Counted from the first letter of the stretch, positions 20,756-32,003 are shown. The stretch is 64,000 nucleotides of DNA from Haemophilus haemolyticus (GCF_003493605.1 NZ_QQKA01000001.1:124001-188000), one strand, 5' to 3'. Translations and numbers: made by a program. The notes: generated from the letters alone by a model not told the origin.

Positions 20756-21319
20756 TTATTTTGCCGCTTCTTTTACTGCATCAGCTGCTTGAGTTGCTTT
20801 TTCAGAAACCGCATCTTTAACTTCAGTCATTTTAGAAGTAGCAGTATCTTTTATTGCATCCATTTTTGATGATGTAGCCTCTTTCATTTCAGTTGCTTTT
20901 TCTTTCATTTCACTTACTTTTTCTGATGCAGCTTCTTTCATTTCACTTACTTTTTCTGATGCAGCTTCTTTCATCTCACTTGCTTTTTCTGATGCAGCTT
21001 CTTTCATTTCACTTACTTTTTCTGATGCAGCTTCTTTCATCTCACTTGCTTTTTCTGATGCAGCTTCTGTTGCTGATTTAATTACTTCTTTCGCATCTTC
21101 CACTTTCTCTGCTGCCTTATTTTTCACGTCTGTAGAAAGCTGCTGTGCTTTTTCCTTTACTTCAGTCATTGTATTAGCTGCAGCATCTTTTGTTTCTGAT
21201 GCGGCTGATGCTACAGTTTGTTTCGTATCCTCAACTTTTTGTTTTGCTTCTTGCTTATCAAAACAACCTGTCACGGCTAAAGCTGAACCTAAAACCAATG
21301 CTAATGTTAATTTTTTCAT
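20756..21319 (-). CDS. Lipoprotein with 11-residue helical repeats
   Basis: A 187-residue precursor. The signal MKKLTLALVLGSALAVTGC ends at Cys19. The mature protein is almost entirely Ala, Glu, Lys, Ser, Thr, Met and Val in an 11-residue periodicity; five copies of AASEK(A/V)SEMKE are nearly identical. Eleven-residue repeats form long amphipathic helices, as in LEA and apolipoprotein-like proteins. An ATG four codons upstream is in frame, but GGAGAAAATA precedes the chosen one. The function is unknown; a periplasmic, lipid- or wall-contacting rod is an inference. The repeat number is likely to vary between strains. Confidence 0.8.
   Translation of the reverse strand: MKKLTLALVLGSALAVTGCFDKQEAKQKVEDTKQTVASAASETKDAAANTMTEVKEKAQQLSTDVKNKAAEKVEDAKEVIKSATEAASEKASEMKEAASEKVSEMKEAASEKASEMKEAASEKVSEMKEAASEKVSEMKEKATEMKEATSSKMDAIKDTATSKMTEVKDAVSEKATQAADAVKEAAK
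20900..21064 (-). repeat. Five tandem 33-bp repeats
   Basis: Five units of 33 bases encode AASEK(A/V)SEMKE within the lipoprotein gene. The only visible differences are at the Ala/Val codon and one adjacent synonymous base. Unit length is a multiple of three, so gain or loss of units keeps the frame. Confidence 0.9.
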
Positions 21320-21528
21320 TATTTTCTCCATAGAATAATTTGATTATTACAAAGCCCTATTACTTTGATGCAGTTTAGTTTACGGTAATTTTCATAAAAA
21401 GAAAAACAGTAATAGTAAAACTTTACCTTTATTTAAAAAAATTACTTTATAAAACAACATCTAAGATGTTGATTTTTAATAAATTAAATAAAAACCAATA
21501 AAAATTTTATTTTTTGTAAAAAAATAGT

Positions 21529-22023
21529 TTATTTTAAATAAATTACAGGAGATGCTTGATGCATCAATATTTCTGATTTATTACCATCCCATAATAATTG
21601 AGCAATCGTTGCAGGATAAAATGGTATTGGATTTCGTTTTCCATACAGTTCAGCAACGATTTCTCCCACTAAGGGCAAATGAGAAATAATCAATACAGAC
21701 TTAATGCCTTCGTCTTTCAGCAGCTCTAAATAATCAATGACTGAATGCGCATGGCCATAAGGGGTTATACCCTCCCAAGTTTCAAGTTTATTTTCTAACT
21801 CCAAATCAAACGCTTGATTAACTTGATGAAAGGTTTCTTGAGCTCTGACATAAGGGCTCACTAAAATACGGTCTAGCGAATTAATTACTAGCACGCTTAA
21901 ATGCTGTTTTAACCACTCCCCTTGCGAAAAAGCTTGTTTAATACCATAAGCAGTTAAGCGACGGGCTTTATCGCTATCAGCCATTACTTCCGCTTCTCCG
22001 TGACGCATAATAAAAATGTTCAT
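21529..22023 (-). CDS. sixA: Phosphohistidine phosphatase SixA
   Basis: SixA (164 aa) removes phosphate from histidine of HPt domains (ArcB in E. coli) and of PtsN-type proteins. The RHG motif is at residues 7-9 (MRHGEAE), and the second catalytic histidine is in ISHLPLVGE. Length and layout match the short SixA branch of the histidine phosphatase family. It lies downstream of glmM, separated by a hairpin. Confidence 0.9.
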   Translation of the reverse strand: MNIFIMRHGEAEVMADSDKARRLTAYGIKQAFSQGEWLKQHLSVLVINSLDRILVSPYVRAQETFHQVNQAFDLELENKLETWEGITPYGHAHSVIDYLELLKDEGIKSVLIISHLPLVGEIVAELYGKRNPIPFYPATIAQLLWDGNKSEILMHQASPVIYLK

Positions 22024-22053
22024 TTTGCTTTCCTAAAAACTTTATAAAAATAA

Positions 22054-22075
22054 ACCGCACTTAGTAAAGTGCGGT
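22054..22075 (-). terminator. Uptake-sequence inverted pair, glmM terminator
   Basis: ACCGCACTT and AAGTGCGGT face each other across four bases, with T-rich sequence after it on the minus strand. Confidence 0.8.
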
Positions 22076-22085
22076 CAAAAATTAA

Positions 22086-23420
22086 TTAATTTTTCTTCAC
22101 AGCTTCTGCAATTTCTTCTGCACATTGTTGTGCAAGTGCAGCGTCTTGGCATTCCACCATAACTCGAATAAGTGGTTCCGTACCCGATTTACGCAATAAA
22201 ATACGACCTTTGCCTTCTAAACGTTTTTCAACGTCTGCGGCAACAGATTTTACAGCGTCACTTTCAAGTGGATTTTCCCCGCCTGCAAAACGTACATTGA
22301 TTAACACTTGTGGGAATAATTTAACCGCACTCGCTAATTCATTTAATGATAATTTATGCTGTGCCATCGCCGCCAATACAGCTAATGATGCAACAATGCC
22401 ATCTCCCGTTGTATTTTTATCCGCAATGATAATATGTCCAGAATTCTCCCCCCCAAGCGTCCAATCATTTTCAACCATTTTTTCCAATACATAACGGTCT
22501 CCCACGTTTGCACGTAAGAAGGGAACACCAAGCATTTTTAAGGCTATCTCTAGGCTCATATTACTCATTAATGTGCCAACGACACCGCCTTTTAATTGAC
22601 CTGAACGCAGTGCTTCACGCGCAATAATAAAGAGAATTTGGTCGCCATCGACTTTATTTCCTAAATGATCAACCATCATAATGCGGTCGCCATCACCATC
22701 ATAAGCTAAACCAACATCAGCTTTCGTTTCAATAACCTTAGCTTGCAACGCTGTTACATCCGTTGCGCCACATTTTTCATTAATGTTCAAACCATTTGGA
22801 TCCGTACCAATTTCAATAACTTCCGCACCAAGCTCTCTCAACACGTTAGGTGCAATATGATAGGTTGCACCATTTGCACAATCTACCACGATCTTATAAC
22901 CTTCCAGGCCTAAGTGAGCTGGGAATGTGCCTTTACAAAACTCAATGTAGCGTCCTGCTGCATCATTAATACGACTTGCTTTACCTAATTCTGCAGATTC
23001 CACACAATCCATCGGTTGCTCTAACATCGCTTCAATGGCTTCTTCAATTTCATCAGGCAATTTAGTGCCTTTTGCTGAAAAGAATTTAATGCCATTATCA
23101 TAATAAGGATTATGAGAGGCTGAGATTACAATACCCGCTTCAGCACGGAAAGTTCTGGTTAAATAAGCAATAGCTGGTGTAGGCATAGGGCCAGTAAATG
23201 CAGCAGATAACCCCGCAGCAGCTAAACCTGCTTCAAGGGCTGATTCCAACATATATCCAGAAATTCGAGTATCTTTACCTATTAAAACCATTTTAGAACC
23301 TTGAGAAGCCAATACTTTTCCTGCTGCCCAACCTAATTTTAATGCGAAATCTGGTGTGATTGGATAAGTACCCACTTTTCCACGAACACCATCTGTTCCA
23401 AAATATTTACGATTTGCCAT
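22086..23420 (-). CDS. glmM: Phosphoglucosamine mutase GlmM
   Basis: GlmM (444 aa) converts glucosamine-6-phosphate to glucosamine-1-phosphate for peptidoglycan and LPS. The phosphorylated serine is Ser102 ([12 protein letters not shown]), the metal loop is DGDGDR, and the phosphate-binding loop [16 protein letters not shown] is near the C-terminus. It follows folP by 37 bases, the conserved ftsH-folP-glmM order. Confidence 0.98.
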   Translation of the reverse strand: MANRKYFGTDGVRGKVGTYPITPDFALKLGWAAGKVLASQGSKMVLIGKDTRISGYMLESALEAGLAAAGLSAAFTGPMPTPAIAYLTRTFRAEAGIVISASHNPYYDNGIKFFSAKGTKLPDEIEEAIEAMLEQPMDCVESAELGKASRINDAAGRYIEFCKGTFPAHLGLEGYKIVVDCANGATYHIAPNVLRELGAEVIEIGTDPNGLNINEKCGATDVTALQAKVIETKADVGLAYDGDGDRIMMVDHLGNKVDGDQILFIIAREALRSGQLKGGVVGTLMSNMSLEIALKMLGVPFLRANVGDRYVLEKMVENDWTLGGENSGHIIIADKNTTGDGIVASLAVLAAMAQHKLSLNELASAVKLFPQVLINVRFAGGENPLESDAVKSVAADVEKRLEGKGRILLRKSGTEPLIRVMVECQDAALAQQCAEEIAEAVKKN

Positions 23421-23457
23421 AATACAATTCCTTTAATTTTTTATCGTTATAAAATCA

Positions 23458-24288
23458 TCAGGCATTTTCTGTTGCCTGCCAAACTTTGAGCATATCTGAT
23501 GTTGCTGCAACATCATGTACGCGTAAAATTTTTGCACCTTTTTGCGCAGCAATAAGCGCACCTGCCGCACTACCTATCACTCGCTGATCGACGGCTTTAT
23601 TAAGCACAGCGCCAATCATTGATTTGCGAGATAATCCCGCTAACACAGGATATCCACTATGACAAAATTCATTCAGATTTTGTAATAATTGATAATTATG
23701 CTGTACAGACTTACCAAAACAAAATCCCATGTCCCAAATTAAGTTTTCTTTTTTAACACCAGCAGAAAGACATTCATTAGTACGTTTCTGTAAAAAAGCG
23801 AATACATCTTGTACGACATTCTCATAATGAGGATTTGCCTGCATCGTTCTAGGTTGCCCTTGCATATGCATGATACAAACAGGTAAAGCTAGTTTTACTG
23901 CGGTTTCTAACGCATTTGGCTCTTGCAAAGCACGAATATCATTAATCAAATCCATTCCAACACTTGCTGCTTCACGCATCACAACTGCTTTTGAAGAATC
24001 GACAGAAATCCAGCAATCAAAACGGCTTCGCACCGCCTCCACTACTGGCACAACACGATGCAATTCTTCTTGTTCAGAGACTTCATCCGCATCATTAGGA
24101 CGCGTAGATTCACCACCAATATCAATAATTGCCGCCCCCTCTTCCAACATTTTTTCAACTTGAAAAAGCGCTCTATCCAAGCTAAAAAACTGTCCGCTAT
24201 CAGAAAAAGAATCAGGCGTAAAATTAAGGATTCCCATAATTTGAGGCACGCTTAAATCAAGACATTTATTGTTCGCGTAAAGTTTCAT
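23458..24288 (-). CDS. folP: Dihydropteroate synthase FolP
   Basis: FolP (276 aa) condenses p-aminobenzoate with dihydropterin pyrophosphate; it is the sulfonamide target. Conserved elements are ILNFTPDSFSD (20-30), the GGESTRP loop and the C-terminal RVHDV. The NFTPDSFSD region has no inserted residues, so I see no obvious sulfonamide-resistance duplication there. It lies between ftsH and glmM; a terminator after ftsH suggests a separate promoter. Confidence 0.97.
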   Translation of the reverse strand: MKLYANNKCLDLSVPQIMGILNFTPDSFSDSGQFFSLDRALFQVEKMLEEGAAIIDIGGESTRPNDADEVSEQEELHRVVPVVEAVRSRFDCWISVDSSKAVVMREAASVGMDLINDIRALQEPNALETAVKLALPVCIMHMQGQPRTMQANPHYENVVQDVFAFLQKRTNECLSAGVKKENLIWDMGFCFGKSVQHNYQLLQNLNEFCHSGYPVLAGLSRKSMIGAVLNKAVDQRVIGSAAGALIAAQKGAKILRVHDVAATSDMLKVWQATENA

Positions 24289-24371
24289 AAAGTGCGGTCA
24301 ATTTTTAGATTAATTTTAATTGGGCGATTATAACGGAATACGCTGAAGAAAAAAATCATTAGGGAAAAATA

Positions 24372-24393
24372 AAGCCTTTCCGAGGAAAGGCCT
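24372..24393 (-). terminator. Terminator after ftsH
   Basis: AAGCCTTTC and GAAAGGCCTT form a stem around CGAG; a T-rich stretch follows on the minus strand. Confidence 0.8.
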
Positions 24394-24411
24394 TGTTGAT
24401 TAGATAGTTGA

Positions 24412-26304
24412 TTAGGAATTAGAATCTACCGAATTTTCACCCACACTTTGAGCATTATTGCTATTTGCATAAGCAGCCTGCCCGGTGTGCTCTTCCCATC
24501 CAGATGGTGGTGTGACTGGTTCACGATTCATCAATTGTTTGATTTGTTCTTCTTCAATGGTTTCATATTTGACCAATGCATCTTTCATCGCATGAAGAAT
24601 ATCCATATTATCAGTCAAAATCTGTCTTGCTCTCGCATAGTTACGATTTACAATTGCACGAACTTCTTCATCAATAGCATGAGCCGTTTCATCTGACATA
24701 TGTTTTGCTTTCGCCATTGAACGACCTAAGAAAACCTCACCCTCATCTTCCGTGTAAAGAATTGGACCTAATTTGTCAGAGAATCCCCATTGCGTCACCA
24801 TATTACGCGCGATATTAGTCGCTACTTTAATATCATTTGATGCACCCGTTGAGATATTTTCCTCACCATAAATCAAATCTTCTGCTAAACGCCCAGCATA
24901 CAAGGTAGAAAGCTTACTTTCTAATTGTTTTTGGCTAATACTAATTTGATCACCTTCAGGTAAGAAGAATGTCACACCCAACGCTCGGCCACGGGGAATA
25001 ATAGTCACTTTATGTACAGGATCATGTTCGGGAACTAAATAACCCACAATCGCATGACCTGCTTCATGATAAGCAGTCGATTCTTTTTGCTTATCTGTCA
25101 TAATCATGGTACGACGCTCTGGCCCCATATTGATCTTATCTTTCGCTTTTTCAAACTCAAGCATGGTGACCGTACGTTTATTCACTCGAGCAGCAAACAA
25201 AGCAGCCTCATTCACTAAATTTGCTAAATCTGCACCGGAATAGCCAGGCGTACCACGCGCTAATGTCATTGCATCAACATCTTGTGCTACAGGCACTTTA
25301 CGCATATGGACTTTTAAGATTTGCTCACGACCTTTTACATCAGGTAAACCAACAACAACTTGTCGGTCAAAACGGCCTGGACGAGTTAAAGCTGGGTCAA
25401 GCACATCTGGGCGGTTAGTTGCCGCAATAACAATTACGCCGTCATTACCACTAAATCCATCCATTTCAACCAGCATTTGGTTTAAGGTTTGTTCACGTTC
25501 ATCATGTCCACCGCCTAAACCCGCACCGCGTTGGCGACCCACAGCATCGATTTCATCAATGAAGATTAAGCAAGGTGCATTTTTCTTAGCCTGTTCAAAC
25601 ATATCACGTACACGAGACGCGCCAACACCCACAAACATTTCTACGAAATCAGAACCAGAAATAGTGAAGAATGGAACTTTTGCTTCCCCTGCAATCGCAC
25701 GAGCCAGTAAGGTTTTACCTGTACCTGGAGGCCCTACCATCAGAATACCTTTTGGAATTTTACCACCCAAGTTTTGGAATTTATTCGGATCACGCAAGAA
25801 ATCAACGATTTCGCCCACTTCCTCTTTGGCTTCATCGCAACCAGCTACATCCGCAAAAGTCACCTTAATCTGATCTTGATTTAGCATTTTTGCACGACTT
25901 TTACCAAAGCTCATCGCTTTGCCGCCACCGCCTTGCATTTGGCGCATAAAGAATACCCATACGCCAACAAGGAATAACATTGGGAACCAAGAAATTAAAA
26001 TTTGGGATAAGAAACCACGTTTTTCAAATGGCGTGCCTTCCACTTTCACTTTTTTGCTTAATAAATCATCAAGCAATTTTTTGTCTTCAAGTGGTGGCAT
26101 TACAGTTGAATATTTAGAACCATCGGTTTTCGTTACCGTAATTTCATTGGCATCAAAACGCGCTTCTGTCACTTGTCCATTGCTTACATCGTAAACAAAG
26201 GTTGTATAATCAGTAGAATTATCTACCGAAGAGGAATTAAAACTCTGGTATGCAGTCATCATAATGACCGCTACTACCACCCAAAGCACCAGATTTTTGA
26301 CCAT
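24412..26304 (-). CDS. ftsH: ATP-dependent zinc metalloprotease FtsH
   Basis: FtsH (630 aa) is the membrane AAA+ protease that degrades LpxC, sigma-32 and misassembled membrane proteins. Two membrane segments (about 2-20 and 100-120) flank a periplasmic domain, then come Walker A GPPGTGKT at 191-198, the second region of homology and zinc site HEAGH near 415. The start is ambiguous: TTG at 26313 is preceded by an AGG-like sequence, but ATG at 26304 gives MVKNLVLW, parallel to E. coli MAKNLILW, and is preferred. rlmE lies upstream, the usual rlmE-ftsH pair. Confidence 0.97.
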   Translation of the reverse strand: MVKNLVLWVVVAVIMMTAYQSFNSSSVDNSTDYTTFVYDVSNGQVTEARFDANEITVTKTDGSKYSTVMPPLEDKKLLDDLLSKKVKVEGTPFEKRGFLSQILISWFPMLFLVGVWVFFMRQMQGGGGKAMSFGKSRAKMLNQDQIKVTFADVAGCDEAKEEVGEIVDFLRDPNKFQNLGGKIPKGILMVGPPGTGKTLLARAIAGEAKVPFFTISGSDFVEMFVGVGASRVRDMFEQAKKNAPCLIFIDEIDAVGRQRGAGLGGGHDEREQTLNQMLVEMDGFSGNDGVIVIAATNRPDVLDPALTRPGRFDRQVVVGLPDVKGREQILKVHMRKVPVAQDVDAMTLARGTPGYSGADLANLVNEAALFAARVNKRTVTMLEFEKAKDKINMGPERRTMIMTDKQKESTAYHEAGHAIVGYLVPEHDPVHKVTIIPRGRALGVTFFLPEGDQISISQKQLESKLSTLYAGRLAEDLIYGEENISTGASNDIKVATNIARNMVTQWGFSDKLGPILYTEDEGEVFLGRSMAKAKHMSDETAHAIDEEVRAIVNRNYARARQILTDNMDILHAMKDALVKYETIEEEQIKQLMNREPVTPPSGWEEHTGQAAYANSNNAQSVGENSVDSNS

Positions 26305-26393
26305 ATCGTTCAAAGTCTAACCTACCTTTCCTAAGTTAAAAAATTTTTTACAAGATACTACACATCATTAGCAATGAAAAGCTATCAAAGCAA

Positions 26394-27023
26394 TTAGCCT
26401 TTATAGCCTGTCGCCACAATATATACTTCACGAGAGCGTCCGCGTGATGCTTCAGGCTTACGCACTTTCACCACATTAAATAAAGAACGAATTTCTCTTA
26501 AATATTCATCAAAGCCTTCCCCTTGAAAGACTTTAACAACAAAACTTCCTTTGCTTGCCAAGACCTGTTTACACATATCTAAAGCAAGCTCGACCAAATA
26601 CATTGCGCGTGGAATATCCACTGACGGCATTCCACTAAAATTTGGTGCCATATCAGACATTACAACATCAACTTTAGCTTCGCCTACGCGCGCTAATAAA
26701 GCATTCAAAACATTTTCATCACGGAAATCGCCTTGCAGAAAATCAACACCTACAATAGGATCCATTTCCAAAATATCACAAGCAATTACACGACCTTTGC
26801 CACCAATTTGTCCCACCACATATTGCGACCAACCGCCAGGTGCAGCGCCAAGATCGACCACAGTCATTCCTTGTTTAAATAATTTATCCGTTTGCTGAAT
26901 TTCATCAATCTTAAAATAAGCGCGTGAACGCAACTTTTGCTTATGCGCTTTTTGCACAAATTGATCACTAAAATGTTCATTTAGCCAGCGAGAAGAACTC
27001 GCTGAACGTTTTTTCTTTCCCAT
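26394..27023 (-). CDS. rlmE: 23S rRNA 2'-O-methyltransferase RlmE (FtsJ)
   Basis: RlmE (209 aa) methylates U2552 in the 23S A-loop. The SAM motif is [11 protein letters not shown] (57-67). The K-D-K catalytic set is Lys38 (YFKIDE), the Asp of SDMAPNFSG and the Lys of VVKVFQGEG. It is divergent from yhbY and upstream of ftsH, as in E. coli. Confidence 0.97.
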   Translation of the reverse strand: MGKKKRSASSSRWLNEHFSDQFVQKAHKQKLRSRAYFKIDEIQQTDKLFKQGMTVVDLGAAPGGWSQYVVGQIGGKGRVIACDILEMDPIVGVDFLQGDFRDENVLNALLARVGEAKVDVVMSDMAPNFSGMPSVDIPRAMYLVELALDMCKQVLASKGSFVVKVFQGEGFDEYLREIRSLFNVVKVRKPEASRGRSREVYIVATGYKG

Positions 27024-27149
27024 AATTTTCTATTTTTGGTAGTAGTTTTGCTTATATTTGGTTACAATCTGCCGAATTCAAGCCGAGACTGATTGAAATC
27101 AGTGAAGAACATTGAGAAAATCAACCGCTCTTTTTAATTAGGAATCCTT

Positions 27150-27449
27150 ATGACAACCTTATCAACCAAACAAAAACAATTTTTAAAAGGTCTTTCGCAC
27201 CATCTTAACCCAGTCGTTATGCTTGGTGGAAATGGCTTAACCGAAGGCGTACTTGCTGAAATTGAAAATGCACTTGATCATCACGAACTCATCAAAGTAA
27301 AAGTTGCTGGCGCAGATCGCGAAACCAAACAACTTATTATTGATGCAATTGTGCGTGAAACCAAAGCAGCACAAGTACAAACTATCGGGCATATTTTGGT
27401 GCTTTATCGCCCAAGCGAAGAAGCGAAAATTCAGCTTCCACGCAAATAA
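27150..27449 (+). CDS. yhbY: Ribosome-assembly CRM-domain protein YhbY
   Basis: A 99-residue single CRM domain, which binds pre-50S particles. It starts MTTLSTKQKQFLKGLSHHLN and contains the family's GxxG-type loop LGGNGLTEGVLAEIE. In E. coli it likewise lies divergent from rlmE and next to greA. AGGAATCC precedes the ATG. Confidence 0.95.
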   Translation: MTTLSTKQKQFLKGLSHHLNPVVMLGGNGLTEGVLAEIENALDHHELIKVKVAGADRETKQLIIDAIVRETKAAQVQTIGHILVLYRPSEEAKIQLPRK

Positions 27450-27455
27450 CAACAA

Positions 27456-27481
27456 AAGTGCGGTCATTTTTAACCGCACTT
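27456..27481. terminator. Uptake-sequence inverted pair between yhbY and greA
   Basis: AAGTGCGGT and ACCGCACTT face each other across eight bases, between two converging genes. Confidence 0.85.
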
Positions 27482-27488
27482 TCTTTAT

Positions 27489-27965
27489 TTAAATATAATT
27501 CACTTCAATAATATCAAACTCAACGATACCGCCAGGCGTTGTAATATTAACGGTATCATCTAATTCTTTACCAATTAAACCTCTCGCAATTGGTGAATTA
27601 ACCGAAATCAAACCAGATTTAATGTCCGCTTCATCATCGCCCACAATTCGATAAGTGACTTCTTCGTCTGTATCTGTATTTACAAGCACAACGGTTGCAC
27701 CAAAAATAACTTTACCGTTATTTGGCATTTTTGTTACATCAATAATTTGAGCATTACCAAGTTTACCTTCAATCTCTTGAATACGCCCTTCGCAAAAACC
27801 TTGTTGCTCACGAGCTGCATGATATTCTGCATTTTCTTTTAAATCACCGTGCTCGCGTGCTTCTGCTATCGCTTTAATAATTTCAGGACGACGTACATTT
27901 TTTAAGAAATCCAATTCTTCACGTAATTGTTCTGCGCCACGCACAGTCATTGGAATTTGTTGCAT
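27489..27965 (-). CDS. greA: Transcript cleavage factor GreA
   Basis: GreA (158 aa) rescues backtracked RNA polymerase by stimulating transcript cleavage. The coiled coil (about 8-75) ends with the acidic tip around [16 protein letters not shown], and the C-terminal FKBP-like domain follows. An extension of 13 codons is open upstream, but AAGGA precedes ATG at 27965, which gives [20 protein letters not shown] and the normal length. dacB is divergent, the same pairing as in E. coli. Confidence 0.97.
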   Translation of the reverse strand: MQQIPMTVRGAEQLREELDFLKNVRRPEIIKAIAEAREHGDLKENAEYHAAREQQGFCEGRIQEIEGKLGNAQIIDVTKMPNNGKVIFGATVVLVNTDTDEEVTYRIVGDDEADIKSGLISVNSPIARGLIGKELDDTVNITTPGGIVEFDIIEVNYI

Positions 27966-28128
27966 TGTTTTTCCTTTTACTAAATAAAACAAAAACCACG
28001 GCAAAATCCTAAAATCTTGCCGCAGTATTATTAAAAATAAACTTGAAATGAGAAAATGATTTACTCAATTTCATTAGGGGCTTATTATTGTTCGTCTAAA
28101 AAAAAATAGCAACCATAACAAACCTAAT

Positions 28129-29568
28129 ATGAAAAAATTATCTTCAATTTCCACCGCACTTGGATCCTTTTTACTTTCCGTAAGCTTTAGCCTTCCAACC
28201 TTCGCAAACATTAATGTTTCAGACTTAACACAAAAACTGCCTGAAGGCTCTAGCGTAGGTTTCATCGCAAAAAATATAAATCAAAATCAAATTATTGCGG
28301 ATTATAATGGCTCGATCTTTATGCTTCCTGCGAGTACACAAAAAGTTTTTACTGCCGTTGCCGCTAAACTCGCATTAGGTGATCAATTCCAATTTGAAAC
28401 CGCTCTTTTAAGTAATGGGAAAATTCAAAATGGGAATTTAGATGGTCACTTAATCGTGCGTTTCACAGGCGATCCAGATCTCACAAGTGGCCAACTTTAT
28501 ACCTTACTTGCAGAATTAAAAAAACAAGGCATCAAAAAAATTAATGGCGATTTAATATTAGATACCTCTGTTTTTTCGAGTCACGACCGAGGATTAGGTT
28601 GGATTTGGAACGATCTGACCATGTGTTTCAACTCTCCCCCATCCGCTGCGAATATTGATAACAACTGTTTTTATGCGGAACTCGATGCCAATCAAAATCC
28701 CGGTGAAACAGTAAAAATCAATGTGCCTGCACAATTTCCAATTCAAGTGTTCGGACAAGTCTATGTAGCGGATAGCAATGAGGCGCCTTATTGTCAGCTC
28801 GATGTTGTTGTACACGACAATAATCGCTATCAAGTAAAAGGATGTTTAGCCCGTCAATCTAAACCTTTTGGCTTAAGCTTTGCCGTGCAAGATACGGATG
28901 CTTATGCTGCCGCGATTATTCAACGTCAATTAAGACAATTAGGTATTGAGTTTAATGGCAAAGTTATGTTGTCCCAAAAACCACAACAAGGTCAGCTATT
29001 AGCAAAACATTTATCCAAACCATTACCAGATTTATTGAAAAAAATGATGAAAAAATCGGATAACCAAATTGCCGATTCATTGTTCCGAGCTGTGGCATTC
29101 AATTACTATAAACGCCCAGCGTCCTTTCAATTAGGCACATTAGCGGTTAAATCCATCTTGCAAAAACAAGGAATTCGTTTTGGTAACAGTATTTTAGCCG
29201 ATGGCTCTGGCCTGTCTCGCCATAATCTTGTGGCACCTAAAACGATGCTATCCGTTTTAGAATACATCGCCAAAAACGAAGATAAATTACATTTAATGGA
29301 AACTTTCCCCATCGCAGGTGTAGATGGCACGATCAGTGGGCGAGGTGGATTAATTAGTCCGCCATTAGTCAAAAATGTGATTGCTAAAACTGGTTCTTTG
29401 AAAGGGGTTTATAACCTCGCCGGCTTTATGACAAACGCTCGAGGGGAAAAAGTGGCTTTTGTACAATTTATTAATGGCTACTCAACAGGCGATTTGGAAA
29501 GCAAAACAAAACGAGCACCATTAGTACAATTTGAGAGTGGCTTATATAACGAAATCTATAAATACTAA
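28129..29568 (+). CDS. dacB: D-alanyl-D-alanine carboxypeptidase/endopeptidase PBP4
   Basis: DacB (479 aa) is a periplasmic class C penicillin-binding protein that trims pentapeptides and cleaves cross-links. A signal peptide (about 1-27, ending PTFAN) is followed by SxxK at 69-72 (ASTQK), SDN in KKSDNQIADS and KTG in AKTGSLKGVY, all intact. The large inserted domain after SxxK is present. It is divergent from greA and ends at a paired uptake sequence. Confidence 0.97.
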   Translation: MKKLSSISTALGSFLLSVSFSLPTFANINVSDLTQKLPEGSSVGFIAKNINQNQIIADYNGSIFMLPASTQKVFTAVAAKLALGDQFQFETALLSNGKIQNGNLDGHLIVRFTGDPDLTSGQLYTLLAELKKQGIKKINGDLILDTSVFSSHDRGLGWIWNDLTMCFNSPPSAANIDNNCFYAELDANQNPGETVKINVPAQFPIQVFGQVYVADSNEAPYCQLDVVVHDNNRYQVKGCLARQSKPFGLSFAVQDTDAYAAAIIQRQLRQLGIEFNGKVMLSQKPQQGQLLAKHLSKPLPDLLKKMMKKSDNQIADSLFRAVAFNYYKRPASFQLGTLAVKSILQKQGIRFGNSILADGSGLSRHNLVAPKTMLSVLEYIAKNEDKLHLMETFPIAGVDGTISGRGGLISPPLVKNVIAKTGSLKGVYNLAGFMTNARGEKVAFVQFINGYSTGDLESKTKRAPLVQFESGLYNEIYKY

Positions 29569-29586
29569 TAAAGCCTTCTAAAAAAC

Positions 29587-29613
29587 ACCGCACTTTGCCA
29601 TCAAAAGTGCGGT
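29587..29613 (+). terminator. Uptake-sequence inverted pair, dacB terminator
   Basis: ACACCGCACTTT and AAAGTGCGGTGT face each other across a short loop and are followed by a T-run. Confidence 0.88.
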
Positions 29614-29665
29614 GTTTTTTTATAGCTTTTTAAAAAATGCTATTGATCAATGCAAGATTATTAAA

Positions 29666-29709
29666 TGATAATAATTTTCATTGCTTAAATTGTTATATTT
29701 TTTTATACT
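29666..29709 (+). promoter_or_regulatory. Fur box and promoter of the TonB receptor
   Basis: TGATAATAATTTTCA (29666-29680) matches the 7-1-7 Fur inverted repeat TGATAAT-N-ATTATCA with one mismatch. It abuts a sigma-70 promoter: TTGCTT (29681-29686), a 17-base spacer and TATACT (29704-29709). Iron-replete Fur would block this promoter. Confidence 0.75.
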
Positions 29710-29753
29710 CGCCACTCCTTTTTAACCTAGATTTAACTTTTGGGAAGCAACTT

Positions 29754-32003
29754 ATGAAGTTTAAATTAAGCTTAGTTTACACCGCACTTTTTGCTGGAGT
29801 TTCTGTTTCTGCCATAGCAAAAATTCCTCAGCAAACTGATACTGAAACGTTAGAGCAAATTACTATCCAAGATACAGGTCTTAAACAAAACGGTTATCGT
29901 GTAACAGGTACATCTGCCGTCTCTAAAGCTGAAGTACCCGTATTTGATACGCCAAACACCGTAAATATCCTTTCAACACAACTTTTACAAGATCGTAAAC
30001 CAAATTCTCTTATTGATGCACTTTATAACGTCAGCGGTGTGAGTCAAGCGAATACTCTAGGAGGTATGTTTGATGCCATTCAAAAACGTGGTTTTGGTGG
30101 AAACCGCGATAACTCAATTATGCGTAACGGTTTACAAGCTGGCCCAGCTAAAAACTTTAGCGCGACAACTGAAACCGTTGAAGTTTTAAAAGGACCTGCA
30201 TCTGTACTTTATGGCATTCAAGATCCAGGTGGTGTGGTTAATATCATTACTAAAAAACCACAAGAAACGCCACGTTATGTTGTTGGTGGAACCTTAGGTA
30301 ATCATAGTATGTGGGGAACGCAATTAGATTTCACTGGTGGTTTAGGAAATGGTTTTGCTTACCGCTTTATCTATGACAAACAAGAAAAAGACTACTGGCG
30401 TAATTTTGGCAAAGTGAAAAATACGACTTACGCACCATCACTTTCTTGGGAAAATGATAAAACTAAAGTGCTTCTTTCTTATGAACACAAAGATATTCTT
30501 GAGCCATTTGATCGTGGTACAAATCTTTTAACAGCAACTAATGCATTACCAGATATTCCTGTATCGCGTCGTTTAGATGAACCAAATAATGAAACAATCG
30601 CAAAAACCGATAACATTGATTTTAAAATTGAGCACAAATTAAGTGATAGTTGGAAATTAAATGCGGGTTATAGCTATGCTCGTTACAAATATTTCTACAA
30701 TCAAGCTCGTATTACAAATATTAACGTTACAGATGTTGCTATCCCTGCAGTTAAAAATAAAAAGGGCGAGATTACCTCTCCTGAATTAAGCGCGCGTTAT
30801 GTACGCCGAGCCATTGAACAGCAACAAGGCGATCAACGCGTTCATAGCGGTACATTAAATATCGTTGGTGAATTTGGTATTGGTGATATTGCTAACCGCT
30901 TTGTAGCGGGTATTGATGCAATGCGTAATATTCGTGATCTTGGTCCTATTTATAATCAAGGCATCATGAATTCTGATATCAATATTGATAATCCAAACTA
31001 TACCAGCCCTGTTGCGGAACATAAAAATGGTAACGGCAACGCCTACCAATATAACTATCTCAAAACTGTTGGTGTTTATATTCAAGATACCGCCTACTTT
31101 ACAGATAACTTTATTATGACGGGCGGTTTACGTTATGAGTACTTTGATCAATTTGCAGGACGTCATTGCTTAAATGCGGCTCCTGCAAACTGTAAAAAAG
31201 GTCAAAATCCAACAAAAACTGGAAATACTGATCAGCACGATGGCAAATTATTGTATCAATTAGGTGCCGTATATAAATTTACGCCACATATTGCGACCTT
31301 TGCAAACTATGCTGAATCTTTCCGCCCACAAATGAGTGTAGCAACACCTGTTAGCGGCGATTTAAAACCTGAACAAGGCAAATCTTTTGAAATTGGTGCA
31401 AAATACGAAAACTCGGGCTTTAATGCGACACTTGCATTATTCAATATCAGTAAACGTAATGTGGCTGAAACCGTTGGTTCAGGTTCAAATGCACAATTAA
31501 ATATCGTCGGCAAACAACGTTCTCGAGGTATGGAATTTGATCTTAATGGTCAAATTACAGATAACCTAAGTGTAGCAGCTAACTATACATACACTAAGGT
31601 AAAATCACTTGAAAATGATAATCCTAAAACCAAAGAATCAGTGGGTAAACAACTTTCAGGTGTGCCAAAACATCAAGCATCTCTGTTCCTAGCTTATAAC
31701 GTAGGTAAATTTGATTTTGGTAACATCCGTATTGGTGGGGGGGCTCGTTATTTAGGCTCATGGTATGCCTACAACGATACTTATACAAAAGCATACAAAT
31801 TACCTCATGCCGTGGTATATGATGCCTTTATTGCTTACGATACCAAAATCTCTGGCAAGAAAGTCTCTTTCCAACTTAACGGTAAAAACTTAACAGATAA
31901 AACTTACTATCCATCTACCTCTGGTAACGCAACAAATACGTTAATCCCTGTTGCATTAGGTTATGGACGTGAATTTATCTTCAACACTAAAGTTGAATTT
32001 TAA
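29754..32003 (+). CDS. TonB-dependent siderophore receptor
   Basis: A 749-residue outer-membrane receptor. A signal peptide (about 1-22, ending SAIA) is followed by a likely TonB box in ETLEQITIQ, a plug with [20 protein letters not shown], and a beta barrel ending in the terminal phenylalanine TKVEF. The plug resembles FhuE/FpvA-type ferric siderophore receptors and not haem or transferrin receptors. An open extension of 39 codons lies upstream, but GGGAAG precedes ATG at 29754, where the signal peptide starts. A Fur box supports iron control. The ligand cannot be read from sequence; a xenosiderophore is likely. Confidence 0.9.
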   Translation: MKFKLSLVYTALFAGVSVSAIAKIPQQTDTETLEQITIQDTGLKQNGYRVTGTSAVSKAEVPVFDTPNTVNILSTQLLQDRKPNSLIDALYNVSGVSQANTLGGMFDAIQKRGFGGNRDNSIMRNGLQAGPAKNFSATTETVEVLKGPASVLYGIQDPGGVVNIITKKPQETPRYVVGGTLGNHSMWGTQLDFTGGLGNGFAYRFIYDKQEKDYWRNFGKVKNTTYAPSLSWENDKTKVLLSYEHKDILEPFDRGTNLLTATNALPDIPVSRRLDEPNNETIAKTDNIDFKIEHKLSDSWKLNAGYSYARYKYFYNQARITNINVTDVAIPAVKNKKGEITSPELSARYVRRAIEQQQGDQRVHSGTLNIVGEFGIGDIANRFVAGIDAMRNIRDLGPIYNQGIMNSDINIDNPNYTSPVAEHKNGNGNAYQYNYLKTVGVYIQDTAYFTDNFIMTGGLRYEYFDQFAGRHCLNAAPANCKKGQNPTKTGNTDQHDGKLLYQLGAVYKFTPHIATFANYAESFRPQMSVATPVSGDLKPEQGKSFEIGAKYENSGFNATLALFNISKRNVAETVGSGSNAQLNIVGKQRSRGMEFDLNGQITDNLSVAANYTYTKVKSLENDNPKTKESVGKQLSGVPKHQASLFLAYNVGKFDFGNIRIGGGARYLGSWYAYNDTYTKAYKLPHAVVYDAFIAYDTKISGKKVSFQLNGKNLTDKTYYPSTSGNATNTLIPVALGYGREFIFNTKVEF

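Noticed and set aside
20900-21064. CRISPR-like array
   Set aside because: The 33-base units are contiguous with no spacers and encode an in-frame protein repeat.
20893-21081. Plus-strand open frame with repeated LLFLMQLLSFH-type units
   Set aside because: It is the antisense shadow of the 33-base repeats of the lipoprotein gene; it has no ribosome-binding site.
29637-29753. Upstream extension of the TonB receptor
   Set aside because: It would place the Fur box and promoter inside the gene and put 39 residues before the signal peptide.
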